From the NCBI GenBank assembly GCA_934631005.1, contig CAKTXA010000008.1:10960-74959 (forward strand): a stretch of DNA of 64,000 bases, read 5' to 3'. Positions 31,611-40,199 of this stretch are shown here, one piece after another. The stretch comes from an uncultured Oscillospiraceae bacterium (GTDB taxonomy: Bacteria > Bacillota > Clostridia > Oscillospirales > Oscillospiraceae). A program made the translations under genes and the position numbers. The notes under the pieces were generated by a model. The model saw only the letters and a list, made by a program, of their open reading frames with translations, made no database searches and was not told where the DNA came from. Position 1 is the first letter of the stretch. Each line of letters opens with the position of its first letter.

Positions 31611-32819
31611 TCAGACGCTCGCAGCCGTCCGGTCGATGGACAGCAGCAGCTCGTCGATCGGATAGTCGCCGCGGAAGATGCGCTGCAAAAAGACGCACAG
31701 CGAGCCGTAGAGCGGCGCGATGTCCTCAAATGTGGAGCGCAGAATGCGCAGCTCCCGGTCCATCAGGTGCACGGCGATGCCGGTCGATTCGATATGCCCC
31801 TGCATGCTTGCGATCAGCTCATCGGGCAGGAAGAACGCGTCGTGCCCCAGCACGACCGTGGGGACGTTGATGAGGTTGAGGTAGTTGTTGATGCCGTAGC
31901 CCAGGCGGCGCAGGGCGTTATAGAGCGTGGTGTACGCCGTGCGGTTCTCCGCCGCCAGCGCCACCGCCTGCCGCATGGTGGAAAGCTGCACGCCGCAGTC
32001 CTGCCGGATGCTCTGCAGAATGCGCGGCGTGCTGACATATAGCTCCAGGCACCCGTTGTTGCCGCAGGTGCACTGCGGGCCGTTGCAGTTGATGGACATA
32101 TGGCCCATTTCGCCGTGGCTCTCGAACAGCTCGCGGTTTGAGATGAGCGCCGCGCCCACACCGTTCGTGATGCCGACGTAGAGGAAGTTGTCCTCCTCCC
32201 GGCCCACGCCGAAATGCAGCTCACACAGCCCCGCCGCCTGCATATCGTTGGCGACGTAGACGGGATACGGAAAATGCTCCCGCAGGAAATCGGCGACCGG
32301 CAGCTTTTCGATACCGTAAAAGCTCGTGATATAGGCGATGCTGCCGCTCTCGGGGTTGACCGCACCCACGGTGGCCACGCCCAGGCCGCAGATGGTGCGC
32401 TCGCAGCGGTCGGTCAGCGTCTGCACAAGGCGGCGCAGCTTTTCCAGCACCGTCTGCTCCGATTCGACCTCGCCCAGCGCGACCTCCTCGCGGTCGAGCA
32501 GGTGCATGGAGAAATCGCCCACCGCGCCGTAGATCCAGCAGCGGGAGATGAATATGCCCAGAATGACCGGCGCCTGCGCACACACGCGCAGCACCATCGG
32601 CGTGCGCCCCGGCAGCTTGAGATGCTCCTCCGGCGGCAGCTCCTCGATCAGGTTTTTGCTGAGAAATTCGTTGACGATGTTCGTGACCGTCATCTGCGAC
32701 AGCCGCGAACGCGCCGCCAGCTCACTGCGCGTGATCTGACCGGCGGTGCAGATCATCTGCAGGATGAGCGCGCGGTTGTTCTCCTTGATCCCGCTCAGGT
32801 TCAGTCCTGATTTTCGCAT
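31611..32819 (-). CDS. ROK family transcriptional regulator
   Basis: 402 aa. An N-terminal winged helix (RALILQMICTAGQITRSELA, LSQMTVTNIVNEFLSKNLIE) is followed by a sugar-kinase-like ROK domain. The zinc motif CTCGNNGCLELY is intact, and GLGVATVGAVNPESGSI with ITNGVGAALISNRELFESHG fits the ATP/sugar cleft. The catalytic Asp region of ROK kinases (YVANDMQAAGLCE) is partly kept. Such proteins are mostly repressors of sugar genes in the manner of NagC or XylR. No sugar gene adjoins it: it follows citrate synthase on the same strand beyond a terminator and precedes the YdjI-like operon. Target unknown. Confidence 0.9.
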   Translation of the reverse strand: MRKSGLNLSGIKENNRALILQMICTAGQITRSELAARSRLSQMTVTNIVNEFLSKNLIEELPPEEHLKLPGRTPMVLRVCAQAPVILGIFISRCWIYGAVGDFSMHLLDREEVALGEVESEQTVLEKLRRLVQTLTDRCERTICGLGVATVGAVNPESGSIAYITSFYGIEKLPVADFLREHFPYPVYVANDMQAAGLCELHFGVGREEDNFLYVGITNGVGAALISNRELFESHGEMGHMSINCNGPQCTCGNNGCLELYVSTPRILQSIRQDCGVQLSTMRQAVALAAENRTAYTTLYNALRRLGYGINNYLNLINVPTVVLGHDAFFLPDELIASMQGHIESTGIAVHLMDRELRILRSTFEDIAPLYGSLCVFLQRIFRGDYPIDELLLSIDRTAASV

Positions 32820-32922
32820 AATTCCCTGTTTCCTTCTGTATCTCCTATATTTAGTCTCAGTATACCATATTCCGCCGCCATGTGCTAGTCTAAAACGTCA
32901 TTTCGCCGCAAAACGGCAAAAA

Positions 32923-32952
32923 ATCCGCCGGAGCTGCCCTGCTCCGGCGGAT
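32923..32952 (-). terminator. Terminator of citrate synthase
   Basis: ATCCGCCGGAGC pairs with GCTCCGGCGGAT around a 6-base loop. On the minus strand it is followed by TTTTTGCCG. It lies 11 bases past the stop. Confidence 0.9.
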
Positions 32953-32963
32953 GGTCTTGCAGT

Positions 32964-34322
32964 TCAGCGCAGCTCCTGCGGGATGTAGTCGTGGGTCTTG
33001 AGGGCAGCGCGGTAGGCAGGGCGCATGATGCGGCCGCCGGTGGCGACCTCCTCCATACGGTGCGCGCACCAGCCCGCGATGCGGGCGATGGCAAACACGG
33101 GCGTGAACAGATCCTCCGGGATGTCCAGCATGTCATACACAAAGCCGGAGTAGAAGTCCACGTTCGCGCACATCGGGATGTTCAGATCCTTGCGCTTCGT
33201 GATCTTTTCAATGCCCATCTGCTCGATGCGCTCCATCAGCTCCAGATCGGCCAGGCAGCCCTTTTCGCGGGCGAGGTCGGTGGCGTACTTCTGAATGACG
33301 ATCGCGCGCGGGTCGGAGACGGTATACACCGCGTGGCCCAGGCCGTAAATTTTGCCCGAATGGTCGCCGACATCGCCGTCCAGGATGCGGTCGAGGTAGG
33401 CGCTCAGCGCCGCGTCGTCGGGCGTATGACCGATGTTGGCGCAGATGTCGCGGTACATCCGCATGACCTTGGCGTTCGCGCCGCCGTGCAGCGGGCCCTT
33501 CAAGGAGCCGACCGCCCCGGCGATGGCGCTGTAGGTGTCAGAGCCCGAGGACGAGATCGCGCGGCAGACGAAGGTAGAGTTGTTGCTGGAGTGCTCGGCG
33601 TGCAAGATCAGCATCAGGTCAAGCAGGTGCGCCTCCTCCGACGTGTAGCTCTGGTCAGGGCGCATCATGCGCAGCAGGTTCTCCGCCACCGAAAGCTCCG
33701 GCGACGGGTTGTGCAGCACCAGCGACTCGCCCATGAAATAGTGCCGCTTGGCGGCGTAGGCGTTCGCCGCAATGAGCGGGAAGCGGCTGACCAGCTCGAT
33801 CGACTGCCGCAGGATGTTCGGCAGCGACGTGTCGTCCGCCTGATCGTCATAGGAATACAGCGCCAGCACACTGCGCGCCAGCTGGTTCATAATGTCGCGG
33901 CTGGGGGCCTTGAGGATCATATCCTCGGTAAAGGCGGCGGGCATTTTGCGCGCCTCGGACAGGCCGCGGTTGAAGACGGCCTGCTGCTCCTTTGTGGGCA
34001 GCGACCCCAGCAGCAGCAGATACGCCACCTCTTCATAGCCGAAGGTGTTGTTTTTGCGGTGCGCCTCGGCGATGTCCTCCACGCTGATGCCGCGGTAGTA
34101 GAGCTTGCCGGGCGTAGGCACACGCTCGCCGTCCACCACATAATAGCCCTGCACACTGCCGACCTTGCTCACGCCGACCAGAACGCCCGTTCCGTCGTCA
34201 TTTCGCAGGCCGCGCTTGATCATATGATCCTCATAATAGTGCGGGTCAATGGCGTATTCCGCGCGGATGGTCTGATTGAGCCGATCCACATCCAGTCCAA
34301 ACAGCGTCTTTTTTTCTTCCAT
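32964..34322 (-). CDS. Citrate synthase
   Basis: 452 aa. The ATG at 34320-34322 has GGGAGGG 8 bases upstream; a longer open frame into the promoter region is not needed. It condenses oxaloacetate and acetyl-CoA to citrate. Key parts: HGGANAKVMRMYRDI with the first catalytic His, YGLGHAVYTVSDPRA with the second, and CANVDFYSGFVYDML with the catalytic Asp. It is somewhat longer than the approximately 370-aa Gram-positive CitZ because of an N-terminal extension, and resembles the clostridial longer type. It is divergent from aconitase-isocitrate dehydrogenase, giving the full route to 2-oxoglutarate. Confidence 0.95.
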   Translation of the reverse strand: MEEKKTLFGLDVDRLNQTIRAEYAIDPHYYEDHMIKRGLRNDDGTGVLVGVSKVGSVQGYYVVDGERVPTPGKLYYRGISVEDIAEAHRKNNTFGYEEVAYLLLLGSLPTKEQQAVFNRGLSEARKMPAAFTEDMILKAPSRDIMNQLARSVLALYSYDDQADDTSLPNILRQSIELVSRFPLIAANAYAAKRHYFMGESLVLHNPSPELSVAENLLRMMRPDQSYTSEEAHLLDLMLILHAEHSSNNSTFVCRAISSSGSDTYSAIAGAVGSLKGPLHGGANAKVMRMYRDICANIGHTPDDAALSAYLDRILDGDVGDHSGKIYGLGHAVYTVSDPRAIVIQKYATDLAREKGCLADLELMERIEQMGIEKITKRKDLNIPMCANVDFYSGFVYDMLDIPEDLFTPVFAIARIAGWCAHRMEEVATGGRIMRPAYRAALKTHDYIPQELR

Positions 34323-34352
34323 CGCCGTACCCTCCCGGTCTCCGTTTTTCAC

Positions 34353-34381
34353 ATTGTAAAGCATCTTTCCCGAAAATGCAA
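34353..34381 (-). promoter_or_regulatory. Promoter of citrate synthase
   Basis: On the minus strand TTGCAT (34376-34381) and TACAAT (34353-34358) have a 17-base gap, 31 bases from the start codon. Confidence 0.75.
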
Positions 34382-34493
34382 GTGGTATTTTGAAAAAATT
34401 CATAATCGGGCTATTTTTTTCGCATTCATGCAATGATTCCTTCAAAAATGAATTTGGTGACTTTTTAGCCTGCAATTTTAGTGCACTTTTCAC

Positions 34494-34522
34494 TTGCGAA
34501 ACAGCATGAAAGCTGTTATACT
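34494..34522 (+). promoter_or_regulatory. Promoter of the aconitase operon
   Basis: TTGCGA (34494-34499) and TATACT (34517-34522), 17-base gap, 40 bases before the aconitase ATG. The 110 bases between this and the citrate synthase promoter are AT-rich and may hold a shared regulator site. Confidence 0.75.
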
Positions 34523-34561
34523 GTGTTCAAACAAATTAGAAAGCAAAGAAGGCGAACATTT

Positions 34562-36796
34562 ATGCAGCTTTGGAACGAACCGACCATCCTGAAAGACGGG
34601 AAGCCACGGTGCGCAGCAGGCGGCCAGCGGAGCGGCACGATCGCGTGGCAGATCCTGCACGCGCACTCGTCCGGCGACGAGACGCATCTGCGCATCCGCT
34701 TCGACTCGCTCATCTCGCACGACATCACCTACGTCGGCATCATCCAGACGGCGCGCGCAAGCGGCCTGACCCGCTTCCCCGTCCCCTACGTGCTGACGAA
34801 CTGCCACAACAGCCTCTGCGCTGTGGGCGGCACCATCAATGAGGACGACCATGTATTCGGCCTGTCCGCCGCCAGAAAATACGGCGGTATCTACGTCCCC
34901 GCCAATCAGGCGGTCATCCACCAGTACGCGCGGGAGATGATGACCGGCTGCGGCCGGATGATCCTCGGCTCCGACAGCCACACGCGCTATGGCGCGCTGG
35001 GCACGATGGGCGTGGGCGAGGGCGGCCCCGAGATCGTGAAGCAGCTTCTCGAGAACACCTACGACATCGCCATGCCGCCGGTCGTGCTGGTCTACCTCAC
35101 CGGCAAGCCCTGTCAGGGCGTCGGCCCGCACGATGTGGCCATCGCGCTGTGCGGCGCGGTGTACGACAGCGGCTTTGTGAAAAACAAGGTGCTGGAATTC
35201 GCCGGTCCGGGCGTGGCGTCTTTGCCGATGGATTTCCGCATCGGCATCGACGTGATGACCACGGAGACGGCGTGCCTGTCCTCCATCTGGCAGACGGACG
35301 GCAAGGTCGAGGAATATCTTGCCCAGCATGGCCGGGCGGATGCCTACCGGCAGCTCGCCCCCGCCGAGGGCGCGCAGTATGACGCCGCGATCCTCATTGA
35401 CCTGTCTGAGATCGAGCCGATGGCGGCGCTGCCGTTCCACCCCTCGCGGGCGTTCACCATCCGCCAGCTGCAGGAAAACGGCGCCGACATCCTGCGCCAG
35501 ACCGAGCAGCTCGCGCAGCAGCAGTTCGGCGGCAAGGTGTCGCTGCACCTGACCGACAAGTTAGTTAGCGGCAGGCTGCACATCGACCAGGGCGTCATCG
35601 CGGGCTGCTCCGGCGGTATGTACGATAACATCGCCGAGGCCGCCGCCATTCTGGACGGGCACGACATCGGCTGTGGGTATTTCTCGCTCTCGGTCTATCC
35701 GCCGTCCATCCCGGTGAACCTCGAGCTCATCGAAAGCGGTGTGCAGCAGCGGCTTTTGGAGGCGGGCGCGCTGTTTAAGCCCTGCTTCTGCGGGCCGTGC
35801 TTCGGCGCGGGCGATGTCCCGGCCAACGACGCGCTCTCCATCCGCCACACCACGCGCAACTTCCCCAACCGTGAGGGCTCCAAGCCCGCAAGCGGCCAGC
35901 TCGCGGCCGTGATGCTCATGGACGCGCGCTCCATCGCGGCCACCGCCCGCAATCACGGCGTGCTCACCGCCGCCACCGACATTGACTACACCGCCCCCGC
36001 GCCGCACACGGCGCGCTTTGACGCGGGCGTGTATGAAAAGCGCTGCTACTTCGGCTTCGGAAAGCCCGACGAGAGCGCGGAGCTGAAATTCGGCCCGAAT
36101 ATCACCGAGTGGCCGAAGATCCCGAAGCTGACGGACGACCTGCTCTTAAAGCTGGCGTGCGTCATCCACGACCCCGTCACTACGACCGACGAGCTCATCC
36201 CGTCGGGCGAGACGTCATCCTACCGCTCGAACCCGCTGAAGCTGGCTACGTTCGCCCTCTCGCGGCGCGAGCCGCAGTATGTAGCGCGCGCCCAGCAGAC
36301 GCAGGCACTCGAGGCCTCCCGTCAGGCGGGCGCGCCCGACGCGGAGCTGCTGGATGTGCTGCAGAAGCTCGGCAAGGACAAATCCGCGCTCGACACGCTC
36401 TCGGTCGGCTCGGTCATCTTTGCCAACAAGCCCGGCGACGGCTCGGCGCGCGAGCAGGCGGCGTCCTGCCAGCGCGTGCTCGGCGGCGCGGCGAATATCT
36501 GCTATGAATTTGCCACCAAGCGCTACCGCTCCAACTGCATCAACTGGGGCATGATGCCCTTCACCATCGACGAGGGCGTCGCGTTCGATTATGACGCGGG
36601 CGACTATGTCTACGTCCCCGGCATCCGCGAAGCCATCGCGTCCGGCGCGCGGGATGTGGCCGCGCAGATCGTCACGAAGGCCGGCTGCACGCCCATCACG
36701 CTGCACCTGCCGGAGCTGACGAGCGAGGAGCGGCAGATCCTGCTGGAAGGCTGCCTGATGAACTATTACGCCGCCCAGCGCGCGCAGAAAGGGTAA
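34562..36796 (+). CDS. Aconitate hydratase
   Basis: 744 aa. The start ATG follows AAGAAGG; other starts lie inside the promoter. It isomerises citrate to isocitrate with a [4Fe-4S] cluster. Seen: LGSDSHTRYGALGTMGVGEG, CFCGPCFGAGDVPAN with the cluster Cys, RNFPNREGSKPASGQLAAVM, and the C-terminal swivelling domain (SVIFANKPGDGSAREQAASC, INWGMMPFTI). The length is below AcnA types (about 890) and near the mitochondrial-like class. It is followed 5 bases later by icd, so the two are one operon. Confidence 0.95.
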   Translation: MQLWNEPTILKDGKPRCAAGGQRSGTIAWQILHAHSSGDETHLRIRFDSLISHDITYVGIIQTARASGLTRFPVPYVLTNCHNSLCAVGGTINEDDHVFGLSAARKYGGIYVPANQAVIHQYAREMMTGCGRMILGSDSHTRYGALGTMGVGEGGPEIVKQLLENTYDIAMPPVVLVYLTGKPCQGVGPHDVAIALCGAVYDSGFVKNKVLEFAGPGVASLPMDFRIGIDVMTTETACLSSIWQTDGKVEEYLAQHGRADAYRQLAPAEGAQYDAAILIDLSEIEPMAALPFHPSRAFTIRQLQENGADILRQTEQLAQQQFGGKVSLHLTDKLVSGRLHIDQGVIAGCSGGMYDNIAEAAAILDGHDIGCGYFSLSVYPPSIPVNLELIESGVQQRLLEAGALFKPCFCGPCFGAGDVPANDALSIRHTTRNFPNREGSKPASGQLAAVMLMDARSIAATARNHGVLTAATDIDYTAPAPHTARFDAGVYEKRCYFGFGKPDESAELKFGPNITEWPKIPKLTDDLLLKLACVIHDPVTTTDELIPSGETSSYRSNPLKLATFALSRREPQYVARAQQTQALEASRQAGAPDAELLDVLQKLGKDKSALDTLSVGSVIFANKPGDGSAREQAASCQRVLGGAANICYEFATKRYRSNCINWGMMPFTIDEGVAFDYDAGDYVYVPGIREAIASGARDVAAQIVTKAGCTPITLHLPELTSEERQILLEGCLMNYYAAQRAQKG

Positions 36797-36801
36797 AACA
36801 C

Positions 36802-37998
36802 ATGGAAAAGATCAAAATGAACCCCATCGTGGAGATGGACGGCGATGAAATGACCCGCATCCTCTGGAAGGAGATCAAGGACCGGCTGCTCACCCCGTTT
36901 GTGGAGCTGAACACCGAGTATTATGACCTCGGCCTTCCCCACCGCGACGAGACAGGCGATCAGGTGACCATCGACGCAGGCAACGCCATCCGCCGGCTGC
37001 ACGTGGGCGTCAAGTGCGCCACCATCACGCCGAACGCGCAGCGGATGGAGGAGTATCACCTCCACGAGATGTGGAAGAGCCCCAACGGCACCATCCGCGC
37101 CATTCTGGACGGCACGGTGTTCCGCGCGCCCATCCTCACGGGCATGATCCCGGCGTATGTCTCCGGCTGGAAAAAGCCCATCACCATCGCCCGTCATGCC
37201 TACGGCGACCTGTATAAGGGCACAGAGTACCGCGTGCCCGGCCCCGGCACGGCCACGCTCAGCTTCCGCGGCACGGACGGCACGGAGTTCTCCAAGACCA
37301 TCTACGATTTCGAGTGCCCGGGCGTTCTGCAGGGGCTTTACAACAAGGACTCGTCCATCGAATCGTTCGCCCGCAGCTGCTTTACCTACGCGCTGACCAC
37401 AAAGCAGGATCTCTGGTTCTCCGCCAAGGACACCATCTCCAAGCAGTATGACCAGACGTTCAAGCTCATCTTCCAGCGCATTTTTGACGCGGAGTATAAG
37501 GTGCAGTTTGAGCAGGCCGGGATCACGTACTTCTACACGCTCATTGACGACGCCGTGGCGCGCGTTATGCGCTCGGAGGGCGGCTTTATCTGGGCGTGCA
37601 AGAACTACGACGGCGACGTGATGAGCGATATGATCTCCGCCGCATTTGGCAGCCTTGCCATGATGACGAGCGTGCTCGTCTCCCCGGACGGGAATTACGA
37701 GTACGAAGCGGCGCACGGCACCATCACGCGCCACTACTACCGCTTCCTCAAGGGCGAGCAGACCTCGTCGAACCCTGTGGCGACCATCTTCGCCTGGACG
37801 GGCGCGCTGAGAAAGCGCGGCGAGCTGGACGGCAACGCACCGCTCATGCGCTTTGCCGACAAGCTGGAGGGCGCGTGCCTGGATACCATCAAGGCCGGTA
37901 CGATGACCGGCGACCTCGCAGGCCTGTGCGGCCGCACAGGCGTAACGTCCGTCGCCTTCCTCAACGCCGTCCGCGCCACGCTGGAAAAATCGCTGTGA
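36802..37998 (+). CDS. icd: Isocitrate dehydrogenase (NADP type, eukaryote-like subfamily)
   Basis: 398 aa. It begins MEKIKMNPIVEMDGDEMTRI and contains MWKSPNGTIRAILDGTVFR, the isocitrate-binding loop, ARHAYGDLYKGTEY, and SSNPVATIFAWTGALRKRG. This is the homodimeric type II IDH group shared with mitochondria and several bacteria. It decarboxylates isocitrate to 2-oxoglutarate, making NADPH. It is the second gene of the aconitase operon and ends in a strong bidirectional terminator. With citrate synthase divergent, the locus carries the whole oxidative arm. No 2-oxoglutarate dehydrogenase is present here. Confidence 0.95.
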   Translation: MEKIKMNPIVEMDGDEMTRILWKEIKDRLLTPFVELNTEYYDLGLPHRDETGDQVTIDAGNAIRRLHVGVKCATITPNAQRMEEYHLHEMWKSPNGTIRAILDGTVFRAPILTGMIPAYVSGWKKPITIARHAYGDLYKGTEYRVPGPGTATLSFRGTDGTEFSKTIYDFECPGVLQGLYNKDSSIESFARSCFTYALTTKQDLWFSAKDTISKQYDQTFKLIFQRIFDAEYKVQFEQAGITYFYTLIDDAVARVMRSEGGFIWACKNYDGDVMSDMISAAFGSLAMMTSVLVSPDGNYEYEAAHGTITRHYYRFLKGEQTSSNPVATIFAWTGALRKRGELDGNAPLMRFADKLEGACLDTIKAGTMTGDLAGLCGRTGVTSVAFLNAVRATLEKSL

Positions 37999-38016
37999 CA
38001 CTAAAGATCATAAAAA

Positions 38017-38048
38017 CGCCCTGCCGGTCGAAGCAGACCGGCAGGGCG
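38017..38048. terminator. Bidirectional terminator after icd
   Basis: CGCCCTGCCGGTC pairs with GACCGGCAGGGCG (13 bases, 6-base loop). A5 lies on the left and CGTTTT on the right, between convergent genes. Confidence 0.93.
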
Positions 38049-38052
38049 CGTT

Positions 38053-39171
38053 TTATGTCGTTTTATGGTCGCGGAGCCAGACGTACACCGTGTCGGCAGG
38101 TGCGCCCGCGATGGTCTGCATCGCGCGGCGCATTTCCGCAAGGCGTGCGTCGTCGTGCGCGAGCGCCAGCGCGGCGTTCGCGATCGCGTCGGGCGTGTCG
38201 GCCGTCACGGCCATCCCGGCGCGCAGAAAAAAGTCGAGATTGTGCTCCTCGCAGCCCGCAACGGCGTCGATCAGCACCATCGGCAGCCGCGAAGCGACAG
38301 CCTCGCTCGTGCTCAGCCCGCCGGGCTTGGTGAGAAACACATCTGCGCTGTGCATCAGCAGCGGCACATCATCGACCTGACCCAGAATGCGCACATTCTC
38401 CGCGCCCGCCGTCTGCTTCCGGAGCCTTTTCAGCAGCGACTCGTTTTTGCTGCACGCAACGCTCAAGACCTCGTCCGGCGTCATCCGCGCGGCGAGCAGC
38501 TGCGTCAGCTCCTCCATCGGGCCGCAGCCCATGCTGCCGCACATCATCACCAGGTGCCGCTGCTCCGGCGCAAGGCCGAACGCCTGCTTGGCCTGCGCCT
38601 TTTCCGGGCGCGCATAGAATTCGCGCCGCACCGGCATCCCGCTCGCGACCAGCTTTTCCCGGGGAATGCCGCAGCGCACGAACTCCTCCGCCAGCGCGGC
38701 GGAGGGCATAAAGTACCAGTCCAGCTGAGAGTCTGCCGTGCACGGCGAACACGTGTAGTCCGTGGACACATGGCTCGTGGTGACCCGCAGTTCCGGAAAA
38801 CGCCGCCGCAGCTCCGTCAGCGCCAGCGCCGGGAATACGTGCGTGCAGATGACGTTGTCGTATCCGCCGGAGGCGATGCACTCGTACATTTTCCGCACGC
38901 CGGAGGTGATGTAGCGGTAGACAGCTGTCCCTTCGCGGAACAGGTCGTCGCGCTGCTCTGCCCGTTCATACCCCGCGCCGAACAGCCGCGGCGCGTGCAG
39001 ATAGATGCGCGTGTGCCAGTTGGAGATGAACTGCGACGCACGCTCGGAGATGAACGACAGCGCGTCCACGATGTCGCACACCTCGCCGCGGGCGCGGTAC
39101 GCCTCCTGAATGGCGCGGGCACAGGAGTTGTGCCCCGCGCCGGTGTTGCAGCTCAAGATCAAAGTTCGCAT
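38053..39171 (-). CDS. Glycosyltransferase of the MGDG synthase / UgtP type
   Basis: 372 aa, GT28 family. ATG at 39169-39171 with GGGAGACTT. It opens MRTLILSCNTGAGHNSCARA, the glycolipid acceptor loop (GAGHxxxA). The C-terminal half carries SADVFLTKPGGLSTSEAVAS, the UDP-sugar site. These enzymes add a hexose to diacylglycerol and can act processively. The product sits on the cytoplasmic membrane face. It is followed at once by its likely reader genes only in the upstream sense: the CrtO-like acyltransferase, DUF308 and FtsH genes precede it on the same strand with tiny gaps, so they are one operon. Confidence 0.88.
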   Translation of the reverse strand: MRTLILSCNTGAGHNSCARAIQEAYRARGEVCDIVDALSFISERASQFISNWHTRIYLHAPRLFGAGYERAEQRDDLFREGTAVYRYITSGVRKMYECIASGGYDNVICTHVFPALALTELRRRFPELRVTTSHVSTDYTCSPCTADSQLDWYFMPSAALAEEFVRCGIPREKLVASGMPVRREFYARPEKAQAKQAFGLAPEQRHLVMMCGSMGCGPMEELTQLLAARMTPDEVLSVACSKNESLLKRLRKQTAGAENVRILGQVDDVPLLMHSADVFLTKPGGLSTSEAVASRLPMVLIDAVAGCEEHNLDFFLRAGMAVTADTPDAIANAALALAHDDARLAEMRRAMQTIAGAPADTVYVWLRDHKTT

Positions 39172-39172
39172 A

Positions 39173-39652
39173 TCAAGTCTCCCTGTTCCGCGCGCGCTGC
39201 CGCGCAAAAAGCCTTTGCAGCCGCGGGCGGTTATAGCGCTGCACGATGATAAACGGCAGATTGCCCAGCAGAATATACACCGCCGCCGCGATCACGCCGC
39301 CCGCGCCGCGCCAGAGAAGCGGCATCACAAGCCCGCACAGCGACAGCGCCGTGTGCGTCAGCTCCGCCACGCACGTCTCCGTGATCATGCGCGGCAGGTC
39401 GGCGGAAGTCTGCTTTGTCAGGCGCTTGGCGGGCATGAGCCTTGTAAACACACGGCTCATATCCGGCACGCGCGCCTGCCAATGGCGCACGCGCAGCGCG
39501 CGCCACACGGCGTCCTCCCAGGCGTATGCGCGCCACGGGAAGCGCTCCGGGTGATACGTGCACCGCGCCAGCAGCCGCCCGAGAAAAAACGACACGATCC
39601 CCAGCGCGGCGGCATAGGCCGCGCAGCGGAGCAGTCCGATTCCTCCCGTCAC
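39173..39652 (-). CDS. CrtO-like acyltransferase (glycosyl-diaponeurosporenoate acyltransferase family)
   Basis: 159 aa if started at the GTG at 39650-39652, 4 bases after the DUF308 stop. The open frame continues upstream inside the DUF308 gene, so this start is preferred but weak in ribosome site. It has hydrophobic segments at both ends and the core HPERFPWRAYAWEDAVWRAL with RHWQARVPDMSRVFTRL. It closes FIIVQRYNRPRLQRLF. The family is named for staphyloxanthin biosynthesis, but many members stand in organisms without carotenoids and probably acylate other glycolipids. Lying 1 base before the glycosyltransferase gene, it fits glycolipid modification. Substrate inferred only. Confidence 0.72.
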   Translation of the reverse strand: MTGGIGLLRCAAYAAALGIVSFFLGRLLARCTYHPERFPWRAYAWEDAVWRALRVRHWQARVPDMSRVFTRLMPAKRLTKQTSADLPRMITETCVAELTHTALSLCGLVMPLLWRGAGGVIAAAVYILLGNLPFIIVQRYNRPRLQRLFARQRARNRET

Positions 39653-39656
39653 GGTC

Positions 39657-40199
39657 TCACTCGCGCGAGCCGACGCGGCTGAAGGCCAGCAGCACGCAGT
39701 CCGCGCCCAGCAGCACCAGATAGAACCCCACGATATACTGCATCGACAGCAGCGACACCCACGGGTCAAACAGCATCAGCCCGCCGAGGATGAGGCCCAG
39801 AATGTTCAGCACGAGCGTGAAATAGTACGACACGCTGCCCGCGAAGAAGCGCACGGCGTTCAGCCCCGCCAGACGCGAGATGCAGTGCGCGATGAACCAC
39901 AGCGGAAACAGCAGGCTCAGCACCCACTTGCCTGCGTTGGGGTACACCAGCAGCATCACGCCCGCCATCACGCTCAGCGCGCCCGAGATGAGCGACACGA
40001 CCGGCCCGAAGCCGTGGTACCGCTCCACACGGATATACAGCAGAATGTCCGCAATGCCCATCACCACGGCGATGACGCCGTAGGCGACCACAAAGCCCGT
40101 CAGCGCGCGGTCCGGCCGCGCGAACGTATAGCACCCCAGGGCGATCAGCAGAACGCCCTCGATCAGCTCCAGCCAGCCAAGCCCGGAACGTCTTTTCAT
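39657..40199 (-). CDS. DUF308 (HdeD-like) membrane protein
   Basis: 180 aa. ATG at 40197-40199 overlaps the ftsH stop (ATGA), with GGAGG inside ftsH. There are six hydrophobic helices in two DUF308 repeats (LIEGVLLIALGCYTFARPDR, GFVVAYGVIAVVMGIADILL, and the later VLNILGLILGGLMLFDPWVS). HdeD in E. coli is linked to acid resistance, but the molecular role of the family is unknown. It is translationally coupled to FtsH here, and a second DUF308 gene lies on the other side of ftsH. Confidence 0.87.
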   Translation of the reverse strand: MKRRSGLGWLELIEGVLLIALGCYTFARPDRALTGFVVAYGVIAVVMGIADILLYIRVERYHGFGPVVSLISGALSVMAGVMLLVYPNAGKWVLSLLFPLWFIAHCISRLAGLNAVRFFAGSVSYYFTLVLNILGLILGGLMLFDPWVSLLSMQYIVGFYLVLLGADCVLLAFSRVGSRE

